Shown here: positions 1 through 8,442 of the stretch, piece after piece | Position numbering within the stretch: position 1 is the stretch's first letter | Layout: the number at the start of each line of letters is the position of its first letter | Assembly (NCBI GenBank): GCA_001939945.1 | Contig: MOEB01000001.1 | Location: 699,595-763,594, forward strand | DNA: 64,000 bases | From: Aerophototrophica crusticola | Lineage (GTDB): Bacteria > Pseudomonadota > Alphaproteobacteria > Azospirillales > Azospirillaceae | Direction: 5' to 3' | The notes under the pieces: generated by a model | Told to the model about the DNA's origin: nothing | What the model saw: the letters and a program-made list of their open reading frames with translations, nothing else | The model's database searches: none | Program-made: the position numbers and the translations under genes

Positions 1-198
1 TTGGATGCCGTCTGGGACGGCGCGGCCGTGGAGGTCCAGGTCGACGATGAAGGGGCGGGGTTCCAGTCCGGCCCCCAGGCGCTGCCTTCCTCGCCGGCAG
101 CCAAGTCGGGTCGGGGCCTGCACATCATGCGGGAACTCTCTGACGGTGTTTCCTTCGACAGGGGCGGCAGGACGGTCCGCCTCCGGTTCCGGCGATGA
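1..198 (+). CDS. Anti-sigma-type histidine-kinase-like ATPase, C-terminal part
   Basis: The visible 65 residues carry the ATP-lid elements of the HATPase_c fold as used in RsbW/SpoIIAB-type serine kinases: a DDEGAGF G1-box and a GRGLHIMRELSD G2-box, ending in beta-strand residues. The gene enters from the left edge, so its N-box and true start are not visible; the TTG at base 1 is probably internal. Its stop overlaps the ATG of the next gene (a PP2C phosphatase) by four bases (ATGA), implying translational coupling. By family knowledge the pair would form a partner-switching module in which the kinase binds an anti-sigma antagonist or sigma factor. The partner antagonist (STAS) protein is not in the window, so the target is inferred only. 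Confidence 0.75.
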   Translation: MDAVWDGAAVEVQVDDEGAGFQSGPQALPSSPAAKSGRGLHIMRELSDGVSFDRGGRTVRLRFRR

Positions 199-1397
199 GC
201 GGCGGCCCCTATCCCTGGAGCGGCGGCACCGGGCAGCCATCGCCCCAGCGCATCAGCTTCGCCGATTGCCGCGTGCTGGTGGTGGATGACAGCAAGTTCA
301 ACCGGGAAATCCTGCACCGATTCCTGGCCTGGGTCGGCATCGGGCGGGTGGAGTTCGCCGCCGACGGCCAGCAGGGCTTGGCCATGCTGGAAGCCCGGGG
401 TGCCGACCTGGTCCTGGTGGACGTCGACATGCCCGTGATGAACGGGTTGGAAATGTGCCGCCGGATCCGGTCAAACCCGTCCTGGTCGGACCTGCCGGTG
501 CTGATGCAGACCTCGCCCGCCTCCGACCCGGCGGGGGTGAACTGCTTCGACGCGGGCGCCAGCGACATCATCGCCAAGCCCATCAACCCCGGGGAGTGCA
601 TGGCCCGGGTGCGGCTGCACCTGGAAAAGCAGTTCTTCCTGCGCAACCTGGCGGATTTCCACCGCCGGCTGGAAAGCGACCTGCGGCTGGCGCGGAGCAT
701 GCAGCTTTCGCTGATCCCGGACTTTCGCCGGCTAGCTGCGGTGGGTGCCCGCCACGGCCTGTCCATCGAGGGGCACTTTGAACCTTCGGACGAGCTGGGC
801 GGCGATTTCTGGACACTGTTCGAGCTGGGCAAGGGCAAGGTCGGGTTCCTGGTGGCGGACTTTTCCGGCCACGGCATTTCCGCCGCCATCAACACCTTCC
901 GCTTCCATACGCTGATCGAGCGCATCAACCCCATGGATTATGCGCCCGCGGACTGGTTGACCATGCTGAACCGGCCGCTGAAGGACCTGCTGCCGGTGGG
1001 CCAGTTCGCCACCTGCTTCTATGCCGTAATCGATCCGGTCGAGGGCTCACTCAGCTATGCCGCCGCGGGCGCGCCGAGCCCGCTGCTGCTGCGGGACGGC
1101 ACCGCGACCCTGCTGGACGCCAGTGGCCTGATGCTGGGGGTGTCGAACACGCCGCTGCTGACGAGCGACACCTTGCCTTTCCCCCCGGGCAGCTCGATCC
1201 TGATGTACAGTGACGCCATGACCGAGGCCGTGGATCGCGGTGGCCACCTGCTGGGGGAGAACGGGCTGGTGCGCCTTGCCACGGAATCACTGCCGGGGGG
1301 CGAGGGGCGGCTGGCGAGGCTGCTGGCCCGCTTCGACGAGGTGGTCGCCCGCCCCCTGGCCGACGACCTGACGGCCATCTGCGTGACCCGGGTGTGA
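195..1397 (+). CDS. Response regulator with PP2C-type (RsbU/SpoIIE) serine phosphatase output
   Basis: 400 residues. An N-terminal receiver domain (about residues 25-145) has the acidic pair D31/D32, the likely phosphoacceptor D76 in LVLVDVDMPVMNG and the conserved lysine in IAKP. A linker helix follows, then a SpoIIE/RsbU PP2C domain (about 165-400) with metal-ligand motifs GGDFW, ADFSGHG, DAMTEA and DDLTAI. Family knowledge: phosphorylation of REC activates dephosphorylation of an anti-sigma antagonist. The start overlaps the upstream anti-sigma-type ATPase by four bases and a PilZ gene follows three bases after the stop. The three probably form one operon joining partner switching to c-di-GMP sensing. 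The phosphodonor kinase is not visible. Confidence 0.88.
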   Translation: MSGGPYPWSGGTGQPSPQRISFADCRVLVVDDSKFNREILHRFLAWVGIGRVEFAADGQQGLAMLEARGADLVLVDVDMPVMNGLEMCRRIRSNPSWSDLPVLMQTSPASDPAGVNCFDAGASDIIAKPINPGECMARVRLHLEKQFFLRNLADFHRRLESDLRLARSMQLSLIPDFRRLAAVGARHGLSIEGHFEPSDELGGDFWTLFELGKGKVGFLVADFSGHGISAAINTFRFHTLIERINPMDYAPADWLTMLNRPLKDLLPVGQFATCFYAVIDPVEGSLSYAAAGAPSPLLLRDGTATLLDASGLMLGVSNTPLLTSDTLPFPPGSSILMYSDAMTEAVDRGGHLLGENGLVRLATESLPGGEGRLARLLARFDEVVARPLADDLTAICVTRV

Positions 1398-1400
1398 GCC

Positions 1401-1736
1401 ATGGCGAAGGGGATACTGGGGTGGATGGCGGGGTTGCTGGGCACGAACCGGCGGGCGTTCGACCGCCAGCCGGTCCGCGGCACCGTCACCTTTGCCGTCG
1501 GCGGGCAGCGGCATGACTGCCGGCTGCGGGATGTGTCGCCCGCCGGGGCCTTCCTGGAGCCGCCCCTGGCCCTGGCCGTGGGCACCAAGGGGGTGCTGGA
1601 GCTCCCCGATGCCGGGATCATGGCCGAGGCGACCGTCGTCCGCCGGACGCCCCAAGGCGTGGGCATCCGGTTCCAACGGGATGACATCGGCGCCATCATC
1701 GCCGGCTGGACCTTAGGACAGGATACTTCTTCCTGA
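1401..1736 (+). CDS. PilZ-domain c-di-GMP-binding protein
   Basis: 111 residues. The c-di-GMP binding elements of PilZ are visible: an arginine-rich RRAFDRQPV stretch near residue 20 (RxxxR) and DVSPAGAFL near residue 47 (D/NxSxxG), followed by the beta-barrel core ending in GVGIRFQRDD. It is a stand-alone PilZ domain with no output domain, so it probably works by protein-protein contact. It lies three bases after the REC-PP2C gene and presumably shares its transcript. What it controls cannot be told from the sequence; motility or adhesion would be typical. Confidence 0.85.
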   Translation: MAKGILGWMAGLLGTNRRAFDRQPVRGTVTFAVGGQRHDCRLRDVSPAGAFLEPPLALAVGTKGVLELPDAGIMAEATVVRRTPQGVGIRFQRDDIGAIIAGWTLGQDTSS

Positions 1737-1760
1737 CCCTTCCGGCTGGTTTTCCCGTCC

Positions 1761-2234
1761 TCAGCCCACCAGGCGCCAGGTGCCGTCATCCTCGCGGCAG
1801 GCGGTGCCGCGGGCCGTTTCGGCTCGGCCGTTGATATAGACGGTGTGGTTATACTCCCGGCAGGTGTTGCCGTTGGAGTTGGTGTAGGTCCGCGTCGGCT
1901 CGATGGTGCCGCGGTTGCCCGTGTCCGGGTTGTTCCAGGTGATGGATTCGTTCCGGGCGACGGCCGTCTGCTCCGCCCGCACCGCGCGGTCCTGGTCGGT
2001 GGTGGACATGGACTTGGCCAGTTCCCGGCCGGCCAGGGCGCCCAGAACCGCGCCGACGGCCGTGGCCGCTGTGTTGCCAGCGCCTTTGCCGAACTGATTA
2101 CCGATCAGGGCGCCGCCGGCCGCCCCGCCCAGGGTGCCGATGGTTTCGTTCGAGGGGCCCTGGCCCTGCTGGCAGGCCGCCAAGGTGACGACGGTGGCCA
2201 GGGCGGCCGCGGTGTTGCGATAGGCGCGGATCAT
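1761..2234 (-). CDS. Glycine-zipper outer-membrane lipoprotein, 17 kDa surface-antigen type
   Basis: 157 residues beginning with a lipoprotein signal (hydrophobic TAAALATVVTLAAC, lipobox cysteine at about 21). A glycine-zipper 2TM region follows at about residues 33-70 (GTLGGAAGGALIGNQFGKG and GAVLGALAGREL). The C-terminal half resembles the RT0821/Lpp0805-type surface-protein region (WNNPDTGNRGTIEP, then CREY and a second conserved cysteine). Such proteins sit in the outer membrane; the precise role is unknown. The gene is monocistronic, convergent with the PilZ gene and divergent from the MsbA-like exporter, with a 144-base shared upstream region. Confidence 0.85.
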   Translation of the reverse strand: MIRAYRNTAAALATVVTLAACQQGQGPSNETIGTLGGAAGGALIGNQFGKGAGNTAATAVGAVLGALAGRELAKSMSTTDQDRAVRAEQTAVARNESITWNNPDTGNRGTIEPTRTYTNSNGNTCREYNHTVYINGRAETARGTACREDDGTWRLVG

Positions 2235-2378
2235 GATGGCTTTCCTTGCTCAACGGCAGGTCTTTGCTTCGGCAACCCTTTCCCGACCTTGATGGTTCCC
2301 TTCGCCCGGGTCGGGGCGGGGTTTGCCGGTGCCCGCGGGGGCCGGCTGTGCTAGGTATCGGCCGCCCTTACCCGAGCC

Positions 2379-4193
2379 GTGCCCCATATCGTGCCTGATC
2401 CCGCACCCTCATCCTTGTCTGCCGCCGACGCCCGCCAGGGGACCTGGCACCTGCTGCGCCGGTTGGCTGCGAGCTACCTCAAGCCCTACCGCTGGTGGGT
2501 GGTGCTGGCGCTGTTGCTGATGGCGGCGGAGAGCGGGGCCACCGGCGCCATCGCCAAGGCGTTCGAGCCACTGCTGGACAATGTCTTCCAGCCCGACAAT
2601 GGCTGGATACTCTGGCCCTTCGCCGGTGCGGTGTTCCTGGCATTCGTGGTCCGGGGCGGGGCGGCCTATGCCCACTCCGTGATCGTCAACGCCGTGGGGC
2701 AGCGGGTGGTGGCCACCATCCAGCGGCAGGTCTATGGGCACCTGATCCGCTCCGACCTCGCCTACCTCCAGGGGCAAGCGTCGGGGCAGCTCATTTCCCG
2801 GCTGGTCAATGACGTGAACCAGATGCGGATGGCTGTGGCGGAGTGCCTGACCGGCATTGTCCGGCACGGGCTGACCCTCGTCGTCCTGGTCGGGGTGATG
2901 TTCATGCAGGACTGGCTGCTGGCCACCATCGCCTTCACCGTCTTCCCGGTGGCGGGCTGGTTCCTGGGCAGGCTGGGGCGCCGGTTGCGCAAGGTCGCGA
3001 CCCGGACCCAAGAGGAGCTGGGCACCTTCTCCGCCATCCTGGGCCAGACTTTCCAGGGCGCCCGCCACGTCAAGGCCTATGGCATGGAGGCGCATGAGGA
3101 GGAACGGGTCGGCGGCACCATCGACCGGCTGCGCCGCCTGACGGTGAAGAGCTTCCGCATCTCCGCCTCGCTGATGCCCCTGAACGAGACCTTCAGCGGC
3201 ATCGCGGTCGTGGCGGTGATCGTCTATGGCGGCCACCAGATCGCCGCCGGGGAGCGGACGCCGGGTGAGCTGGTCAGCTTCATCGGCGCCTTCATGCTGG
3301 CCTACCAGCCGATGAACGCCCTGTCCAAGCTGAACGCGCAGCTCCAGATCGGGCTCGCCGCGGCCGTGCGCGTGCTGGAGGTGCTGGATACCAAGCCGCA
3401 CATCGTGGACCCGCCGGCACCTGTGGCCTTGCCGGCCGGGCGGCATGGAGTGCGGTTCGAGGGCGTCCGATTCAGCTATGGCGGGGACAAGGGGGCCCTG
3501 GACGGGATCGACCTGGAGGTCCCAGCCGGCCAGACGGTTGCGCTGGTGGGGGCGTCCGGCGCCGGCAAGTCCACCGTCCTGAACCTGATCCCGCGCTTCT
3601 ATGACGTGACGGGCGGCCGCGTGCTGGTGGGCGGGCATGACGTGCGTGACCTGGGTCTGGCATCGCTCCGCGGCAACATCGCCCTGGTCAGCCAGGAGAC
3701 GGCCCTGTTCGACGACACGATCCGGGCCAACATCGCCTATGGCCGCGAAGGGGCGGGCGAGGCGGAGATCATCCGTGCGGCCCGGGATGCCGCCGCCCAT
3801 GACTTCATCACCGCCCTGCCGGACGGCTATGACACACGGGTGGGGGAGAACGGGTTGCGCCTGTCCGGCGGGCAGCGCCAGCGCATCGCCATCGCCCGTG
3901 CCATGCTGCGGGACGCGCCCATCCTGTTGCTGGACGAAGCCACGTCCGCCCTGGACAGCGAGAGCGAGCGGCTGATCCAGGAAGCCCTGCGGCGGCTGCA
4001 GAAGGGGCGGACGACGCTGGTCATCGCCCACCGCCTGTCCACCATCGTGGATGCGGACCGCATCTATGTGCTGGACCAGGGGCGTGTGCTGGAATGGGGC
4101 AGCCACGCCGACCTGATCCGAAAGGGTGGCGCCTATGCCCGCTTCCACGCCTTGCAGTCCGGGGCCGAGGCATTGGCCGGGACATCAGGGTAG
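2379..4193 (+). CDS. ABC transporter, MsbA/lipid-flippase-type half-transporter
   Basis: 604 residues. The membrane domain (about 20-330) has six predicted helices and is followed by a nucleotide-binding domain (about 345-590). Walker A is GASGAGKS, the signature is LSGGQRQRIAIARA, Walker B is ILLLDEATSALD and the H-loop is VIAHRLST. This exporter layout fits MsbA (lipid A core flipping) or a related lipid/drug exporter; without comparison the symbol is withheld. The start is a GTG (GTGCCCCAT) and an in-frame GTG four codons on is an alternative. The alpha/beta hydrolase gene starts four bases after its stop, so the two are probably co-transcribed. Confidence 0.88.
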   Translation: MPHIVPDPAPSSLSAADARQGTWHLLRRLAASYLKPYRWWVVLALLLMAAESGATGAIAKAFEPLLDNVFQPDNGWILWPFAGAVFLAFVVRGGAAYAHSVIVNAVGQRVVATIQRQVYGHLIRSDLAYLQGQASGQLISRLVNDVNQMRMAVAECLTGIVRHGLTLVVLVGVMFMQDWLLATIAFTVFPVAGWFLGRLGRRLRKVATRTQEELGTFSAILGQTFQGARHVKAYGMEAHEEERVGGTIDRLRRLTVKSFRISASLMPLNETFSGIAVVAVIVYGGHQIAAGERTPGELVSFIGAFMLAYQPMNALSKLNAQLQIGLAAAVRVLEVLDTKPHIVDPPAPVALPAGRHGVRFEGVRFSYGGDKGALDGIDLEVPAGQTVALVGASGAGKSTVLNLIPRFYDVTGGRVLVGGHDVRDLGLASLRGNIALVSQETALFDDTIRANIAYGREGAGEAEIIRAARDAAAHDFITALPDGYDTRVGENGLRLSGGQRQRIAIARAMLRDAPILLLDEATSALDSESERLIQEALRRLQKGRTTLVIAHRLSTIVDADRIYVLDQGRVLEWGSHADLIRKGGAYARFHALQSGAEALAGTSG

Positions 4194-4197
4194 GGGG

Positions 4198-5079
4198 ATG
4201 GGGAGGCGGCTCATGGCATGGCTGGTCGGGGTACTTCTGGTCTACGGTGCCGTCTGCGGCCTGCTCCATGCCTACCAGCGCTCCCTGATCTACATGCCCG
4301 ACCGGCGGGTAGCGGTGCCGGAGGATGCGGGCCTGCCGGACTTTCGGGTCGTCACGGTGACAACGGCGGACGGTCTGAGCATCGACGGCTGGTTCGTCCC
4401 GCCGCGAGAGGAAGGCCTGCCGACCATCGTGCTGTTCCACGGGAACGGGGGGCACCTGGGTTATCGCGCCGACAAGGCCAGGGTGTTCCAGAAGGCGGGC
4501 TATGGCGTGTTCCTGGCAGGCTACCGCGGTTATGGCGGGAACCCCGGCTCGCCGACCGAGCAGGGCCTCTATGCCGACGCCCGGGCGGCCCTGGACTGGC
4601 TGGTGGGGCAGGGCATCTCCGGCCAGAAGCTGGTGATCTATGGCGAGTCCCTGGGCACCGGGGTCGCGACGCAGATGGCGACGGAAAGGAAGGCCGCCGC
4701 CCTGGTGCTGGAGGCGCCCTTCACCAGCCTGTCGGATGCGGCGGCAAGCCACTACCCGATTTTCCCAGTGCGACTTCTCCTAAAAGACAGGTTTGACAGC
4801 TTGTCCAGGATCGGAAATGTCGGCTCACCCCTGCTGGTCATCCAGGGGGAGAAGGACCGGGTGGTGCCGACGCGCCTCGGCAAGGCCCTGTTCGCCCGGG
4901 CCAATGAGCCCAAAACGTCGGTCTGGCTTCCGCAGGCGGGGCACAACGACCTGATGGCCCATGGCCTGGCCGAAAAGGTGGTCGGCTTCCTGTCGGGGCT
5001 GAACCGGCCCCAGGGAACTGCCCCGCCGACCCTGGACCACCAGGGACCCCGCCGGGGAACGGCCATCATCCCGCGCTGA
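4198..5079 (+). CDS. Membrane-anchored alpha/beta hydrolase (Bem46/ABHD13-like)
   Basis: 293 residues from the ATG just after the exporter's stop; a longer frame exists upstream but overlaps the exporter and lacks the hydrophobic start. Residues 6-22 (AWLVGVLLVYGAVCGLL) form a signal anchor. The hydrolase core follows with the oxyanion HGNGG, a GYRGYGG motif, nucleophile elbow GESLG, the acid region around LVIQGEKDRVV and the catalytic histidine in AGHNDL. This architecture is typical of Bem46/ABHD13-type serine hydrolases; the substrate is unknown. The last 14 bases overlap the convergent molybdenum-cofactor gene. Confidence 0.85.
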   Translation: MGRRLMAWLVGVLLVYGAVCGLLHAYQRSLIYMPDRRVAVPEDAGLPDFRVVTVTTADGLSIDGWFVPPREEGLPTIVLFHGNGGHLGYRADKARVFQKAGYGVFLAGYRGYGGNPGSPTEQGLYADARAALDWLVGQGISGQKLVIYGESLGTGVATQMATERKAAALVLEAPFTSLSDAAASHYPIFPVRLLLKDRFDSLSRIGNVGSPLLVIQGEKDRVVPTRLGKALFARANEPKTSVWLPQAGHNDLMAHGLAEKVVGFLSGLNRPQGTAPPTLDHQGPRRGTAIIPR

Positions 5080-6688
5080 TGCCACCCCGCAACGCCGCCA
5101 GGGCTTCCGGCGTATCCACATCCAGCAGGATCCCGTCATCGCCGACCTCCACCTCTGCCAGCCGGTCGGCATGGAAGTTGAGCAGCGATCTGGCACCCGT
5201 GTCGCCGGACAACGTTGCCAGCATCTCCGGGATGAACTGCCGGTCCCACAGGATAGGATTGCCGCGCCGGCCCTGGTGGGTGGGTATACAGATGGCCCTG
5301 CCCTCCGCCGGGGCATAGGCGGCGATGAGCTGGTTGACGACGGCCGGGGTGACCCTGGGCATGTCCCCTAGCAGGACCACCACCCCATCCACATCATCGG
5401 GCACCGTGGCCAGCCCGGCTTTCAGGCTGGCGCTCAGGCCCTGGGCGTGGTCGTCCGCCCGGACGAACGCCACGTCACGGCCGGTGAGGGCGGCACGAAC
5501 CGCCTCTTCCTGGTTTCCAGTGACCACCGTGACCGACACGGCCTGGGAGGCCAGGGCAGCATCCACGGCCCAAGTCACCAAGGGCACCCCGTCCACCTCG
5601 GCCAGCAGCTTGTTGCTGCCCATCCGGCGCGAAAGGCCAGCGGCTAGGACGAGGGCGGCGATGCGTGGCGCGCGAGGGACCGATGTGGCTGCGGCGCGGG
5701 GCAGGGGGCGTGAGGGGATCTCGGCCAACAGGCCCCCGACCCCCATGCGCATGATGTCCTCCCGCCCCACCGAAAGGCCGGCAGCCAAGCGCTGCAACAC
5801 CCAGTCGAACCCGTTCAGCTTAGGCGAGCGGGCACAGCCCGGCAGGCCCAGCACCGGCACGCCACCCAACCGGCCCAACAGCAGCAGGTTGCCCGGGTCC
5901 ACCGGCATCCCGAAATGCAGCACGTCCCCGCCCGCTTGCTGGATGCCGGCGGGCAGCGCGTCGCGCCGGTCGGTGATGGCGGAGGCCCCGATCACCAGCA
6001 GCAGGTCGCATCCCTCAACCCGTAAGCCGTCCAGGGCTTCAGCCACGGCAGCCGGGTCATGGTCCACACGCCGTTCCGCCAGCAGGCTGGCGCCTACCGC
6101 CGAAAGCCGCTCCGCCGTCGCGGATCGGGTCTTGTCCAGCATCCCGGGCTTGGTCCCGGGCAGCAGGGTCTGTACCAGCCCGGCCCGCACCCCCTGCCAA
6201 GGTGCCACCCAGAGCGGGGGTGGGCCCGCAGCAAGCCGTTCCGTCTCCGATACAACACCGGCCGGGGTGGCAAATGGGATGATCTTCACGGTGGCTACCA
6301 TCTGCCCGGCCTGCACCGGCGTAAAGGGGGGCAGGGTGGCGACGGTCACCGATTCGTCGAGCAGGTTCAAGGCATGCAGCCGCTCCGTATCCAGGACGAC
6401 CAGCCCCGTTACGGAGGCGAAAAGGTTTACCCGGCCCGTATAAGCGGCGCTGACGGTCAGGCCAGGTCCGGCGAGCGCCCCCGCCACCCTGGCGGCGGCC
6501 TCATCCTCATGCACGTCGCTGTCTTCCAGGCGTGCCGCAACGATGGTGTCGATCCCGGAACGGGTTATGGCATCGATATCGGCCGCCGTGAGCCGCCGGC
6601 CCTTGCGCAGCATGCCGCCGGCGAGTTTCATGGAATGGGCCAGGATGGTGCCTTCTGCCGTCGCGGTCGGGATGAGGCCGAAGCGCAT
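5066..6688 (-). CDS. Fused molybdopterin-binding domain and MobA/MocA-like nucleotidyltransferase
   Basis: 540 residues with two domains. Residues about 1-340 resemble the MoeA/MogA-type molybdopterin-binding fold, with a glycine-rich GASAITDRRDALP and a GLPGCARSPKLNGF region. Residues about 345-535 are a MobA-like NTP transferase with the signature LAAGLSRRMGSNKLL, a VVLLGDMPRV metal motif and GRRGNP. The MocA family adds CMP to molybdopterin to form the cytosine dinucleotide cofactor used by CO-dehydrogenase/xanthine-oxidase family enzymes. It begins directly after the stop of the XdhC-like gene (no spacer), so it belongs to the cox/xdhC transcript. The preferred nucleotide (CTP versus GTP) is inferred from context. 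Confidence 0.85.
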   Translation of the reverse strand: MRFGLIPTATAEGTILAHSMKLAGGMLRKGRRLTAADIDAITRSGIDTIVAARLEDSDVHEDEAAARVAGALAGPGLTVSAAYTGRVNLFASVTGLVVLDTERLHALNLLDESVTVATLPPFTPVQAGQMVATVKIIPFATPAGVVSETERLAAGPPPLWVAPWQGVRAGLVQTLLPGTKPGMLDKTRSATAERLSAVGASLLAERRVDHDPAAVAEALDGLRVEGCDLLLVIGASAITDRRDALPAGIQQAGGDVLHFGMPVDPGNLLLLGRLGGVPVLGLPGCARSPKLNGFDWVLQRLAAGLSVGREDIMRMGVGGLLAEIPSRPLPRAAATSVPRAPRIAALVLAAGLSRRMGSNKLLAEVDGVPLVTWAVDAALASQAVSVTVVTGNQEEAVRAALTGRDVAFVRADDHAQGLSASLKAGLATVPDDVDGVVVLLGDMPRVTPAVVNQLIAAYAPAEGRAICIPTHQGRRGNPILWDRQFIPEMLATLSGDTGARSLLNFHADRLAEVEVGDDGILLDVDTPEALAALRGGISAG

Positions 6689-7402
6689 TCAGCCCTCGCC
6701 CTTGGCTTTCGGGCCACCGCGCAGGGTGAGGGTCATCTCCGCCAGGATGGAAATGGCGATCTCCGCCGGGGTCACCGCGCTGATGTCCAACCCCACGGGC
6801 CCCTTGATCCGGGCGAAGGCGTCCTCACCGGCCCCAGCTTCTGCCAAGCGCTCTCGGCGCTTGGCATGGGTCTTCCGGCTGCCGAGGGCGCCCACATAGA
6901 AGGCCGGGGAGGACAGGGCGGCCAGCAAGGCCGGGTCGTCCAGCTTCGGGTCGTGGGTCAAAGTGACGATGGCGGTGCGGTGGTCAGGGGCCAGGGCGGC
7001 CAGGGCGTCATCCGGCCACTCCCCGTTCAGGGTGATGGCGGGGAAGCGGGCGTCGGTGGCGAAGGCACGACGGGGGTCGACCACGGTCACGTCATAGCCG
7101 GCCAGGGCCGCCATGGGGGCCAGGGCCTGCGCGATGTGCACCGCGCCGATGATGATCAGCCGCAATGGGGGGTTCTGCACCTGGATGAAGAACCGGCCCT
7201 CATAGAACTCCACGATGCCGGAGCGGTCCCGGCGGATGGCGTCGCGCACCTGGGGAAGGAACTCATCCTCCAGGGCCACGTCCCCTTCCTGTGCATCCGC
7301 GTGCACCAGGGTCTGCAGGCCAGTGCCCAGGTCGGTGACCAGGGCGACCGCGCGCTTTTCCGCCTGGGCGCGGCGCAGGGCGTCGAACAGGCGGCGCCTC
7401 AC
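6689..7402 (-). CDS. XdhC-family protein, C-terminal (Rossmann) part
   Basis: 237 residues from a GTG that forms a GTGA overlap with the preceding XdhC_CoxI gene; the longer frame upstream lies wholly inside that gene. A Rossmann-like segment, LIIIGAVHIAQALAPMAALAG at about residues 80-100, is followed by VVDPRRAFATDARFP, THDPKLD, a YVGALGSRKT motif and GLDISAVTPAEIAISILAE. These are XdhC_C hallmarks. Family role: binds molybdenum cofactor and assists sulfuration/insertion into molybdenum hydroxylases. In many bacteria XdhC is one protein; here N- and C-terminal parts are separate coupled genes. Confidence 0.88.
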   Translation of the reverse strand: MRRRLFDALRRAQAEKRAVALVTDLGTGLQTLVHADAQEGDVALEDEFLPQVRDAIRRDRSGIVEFYEGRFFIQVQNPPLRLIIIGAVHIAQALAPMAALAGYDVTVVDPRRAFATDARFPAITLNGEWPDDALAALAPDHRTAIVTLTHDPKLDDPALLAALSSPAFYVGALGSRKTHAKRRERLAEAGAGEDAFARIKGPVGLDISAVTPAEIAISILAEMTLTLRGGPKAKGEG

Positions 7403-7731
7403 CGGATTGCCTCCAGGTAAAGCTCGACCTTGCCCCCGCAGGCGAGGCCGACGGACCAAGCCGTCTCATCCGCCACGCCGAAGGACAGCAGCCGGGGCTC
7501 CCCCGTCGTGAGGACCTGCTGCGCCTCATGCACCACCGCACCCTCGATGCAGCCACCGGAGACGGAACCGGCCATGGCACCGCGGTCGTCCACGGCCATC
7601 TGGCTGCCGACCGGGCGGGGGGACGATCCCCAGGTGGCGATCACCGTCGCCAGGGCCACCTGCCGCCCCTCCGCCAGCCAGGCGGCTGCCTGGTCCAGGA
7701 CGGAGGCGACTTCCGCTGCCGCTTCGGCCAT
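7399..7731 (-). CDS. XdhC/CoxI-family protein, N-terminal domain
   Basis: 110 residues forming only the XdhC_CoxI domain: GRQVALATVIATWGSSPRPVG, then AMAGSVSGGCIEGAV and a C-terminal VGLACGGKVELYLE. The cysteines in GGCIE and ACGG are conserved in this family, which is needed for maturation of molybdenum hydroxylases. The stop overlaps the start of the XdhC_C gene by four bases, so the two halves are made together in order and may assemble into one functional XdhC. The start ATG is 121 bases from the end of the GAF gene upstream on this strand. Confidence 0.88.
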   Translation of the reverse strand: MAEAAAEVASVLDQAAAWLAEGRQVALATVIATWGSSPRPVGSQMAVDDRGAMAGSVSGGCIEGAVVHEAQQVLTTGEPRLLSFGVADETAWSVGLACGGKVELYLEAIR

Positions 7732-7852
7732 GCGGGCTTTCCCCTAAAAAAGCGGTTCCTTGGGGCAACGGTTGGCCGAGGCCACCGTTGCTATCGATGC
7801 CGCAGTCTAGCCCGCCGTGCAGGCGAGGCAATGGGGGAAGGGGTATGGCCCC

Positions 7853-8356
7853 TCAGGCGGCCAGTTCGATCCGGGTCTGGAAGGCGACGCCCAGCAGGGT
7901 CGCCATCTGGAACAGGTACTCCTCGTCCGCCGAGGTCCAGGACCGGGGTTCACCGCACTGTTCGGCGCAGAGGACCGCCATGGGCCGCCCGTCGGCGATC
8001 ACCACATGGTCCAGCAGGGACCGGACCCCATGGGCGCGCAGATGGGAGTCCGCGAGGCAGACGGTATCCGGATGGGCCATCACATCATCCGCCACCACCC
8101 GGTGATCCCGCCGGATGGCGGCGAAGTAGGCCGGGCAGGCTGATTCCTCCAGGGTTTCCCCCTGCATCACCTGTCCGGTTCGCTCATCCACCTCACAGGC
8201 GCAGGTGATGGCGGTGCCGGCGGAGGAGAAGAACCAGATGCTGGCCCTGGTCACCGCAAGGTCGCGGATGATGTCCCGGCACGCCCCTTCGAAGACCCGT
8301 GACAGGGACGGGCGGTCACGCCGGAAACCGGACAGGGCGGTACGGGCGAGCTGCAT
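7853..8356 (-). CDS. GAF-domain protein
   Basis: 167 residues that are essentially one GAF domain: an N-terminal helix (SRVFEGACRDIIRDLAVTRASIW), core strands ending in ITCACEVD, the loop with CPAYFAAIRRDHRVVADDV, LDHVVIADGRPMAVLCAEQ and the final helix ADEEYLFQMATLLGVAFQ. There is no output domain, so it is a possible stand-alone sensor of a small ligand, redox state or gas. It lies between coxM and the XdhC pair on the same strand; whether it belongs to the molybdenum-enzyme operon is inferred from position. The ligand cannot be told from the sequence. Confidence 0.82.
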   Translation of the reverse strand: MQLARTALSGFRRDRPSLSRVFEGACRDIIRDLAVTRASIWFFSSAGTAITCACEVDERTGQVMQGETLEESACPAYFAAIRRDHRVVADDVMAHPDTVCLADSHLRAHGVRSLLDHVVIADGRPMAVLCAEQCGEPRSWTSADEEYLFQMATLLGVAFQTRIELAA

Positions 8357-8442
8357 GGGGAGGGAACGTCGTTGGGATGTGGTCTCTACTTATTAGCACT
8401 GCGCGTGTGGGTATTCCCATGCCCTAACCTCACGGCAGGGTG

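Noticed and set aside
6689-7459. Longer XdhC_C frame starting at 7459
   Set aside because: The extra 19 residues overlap the XdhC_CoxI gene and lack family similarity; GTG 7402 gives a GTGA overlap.
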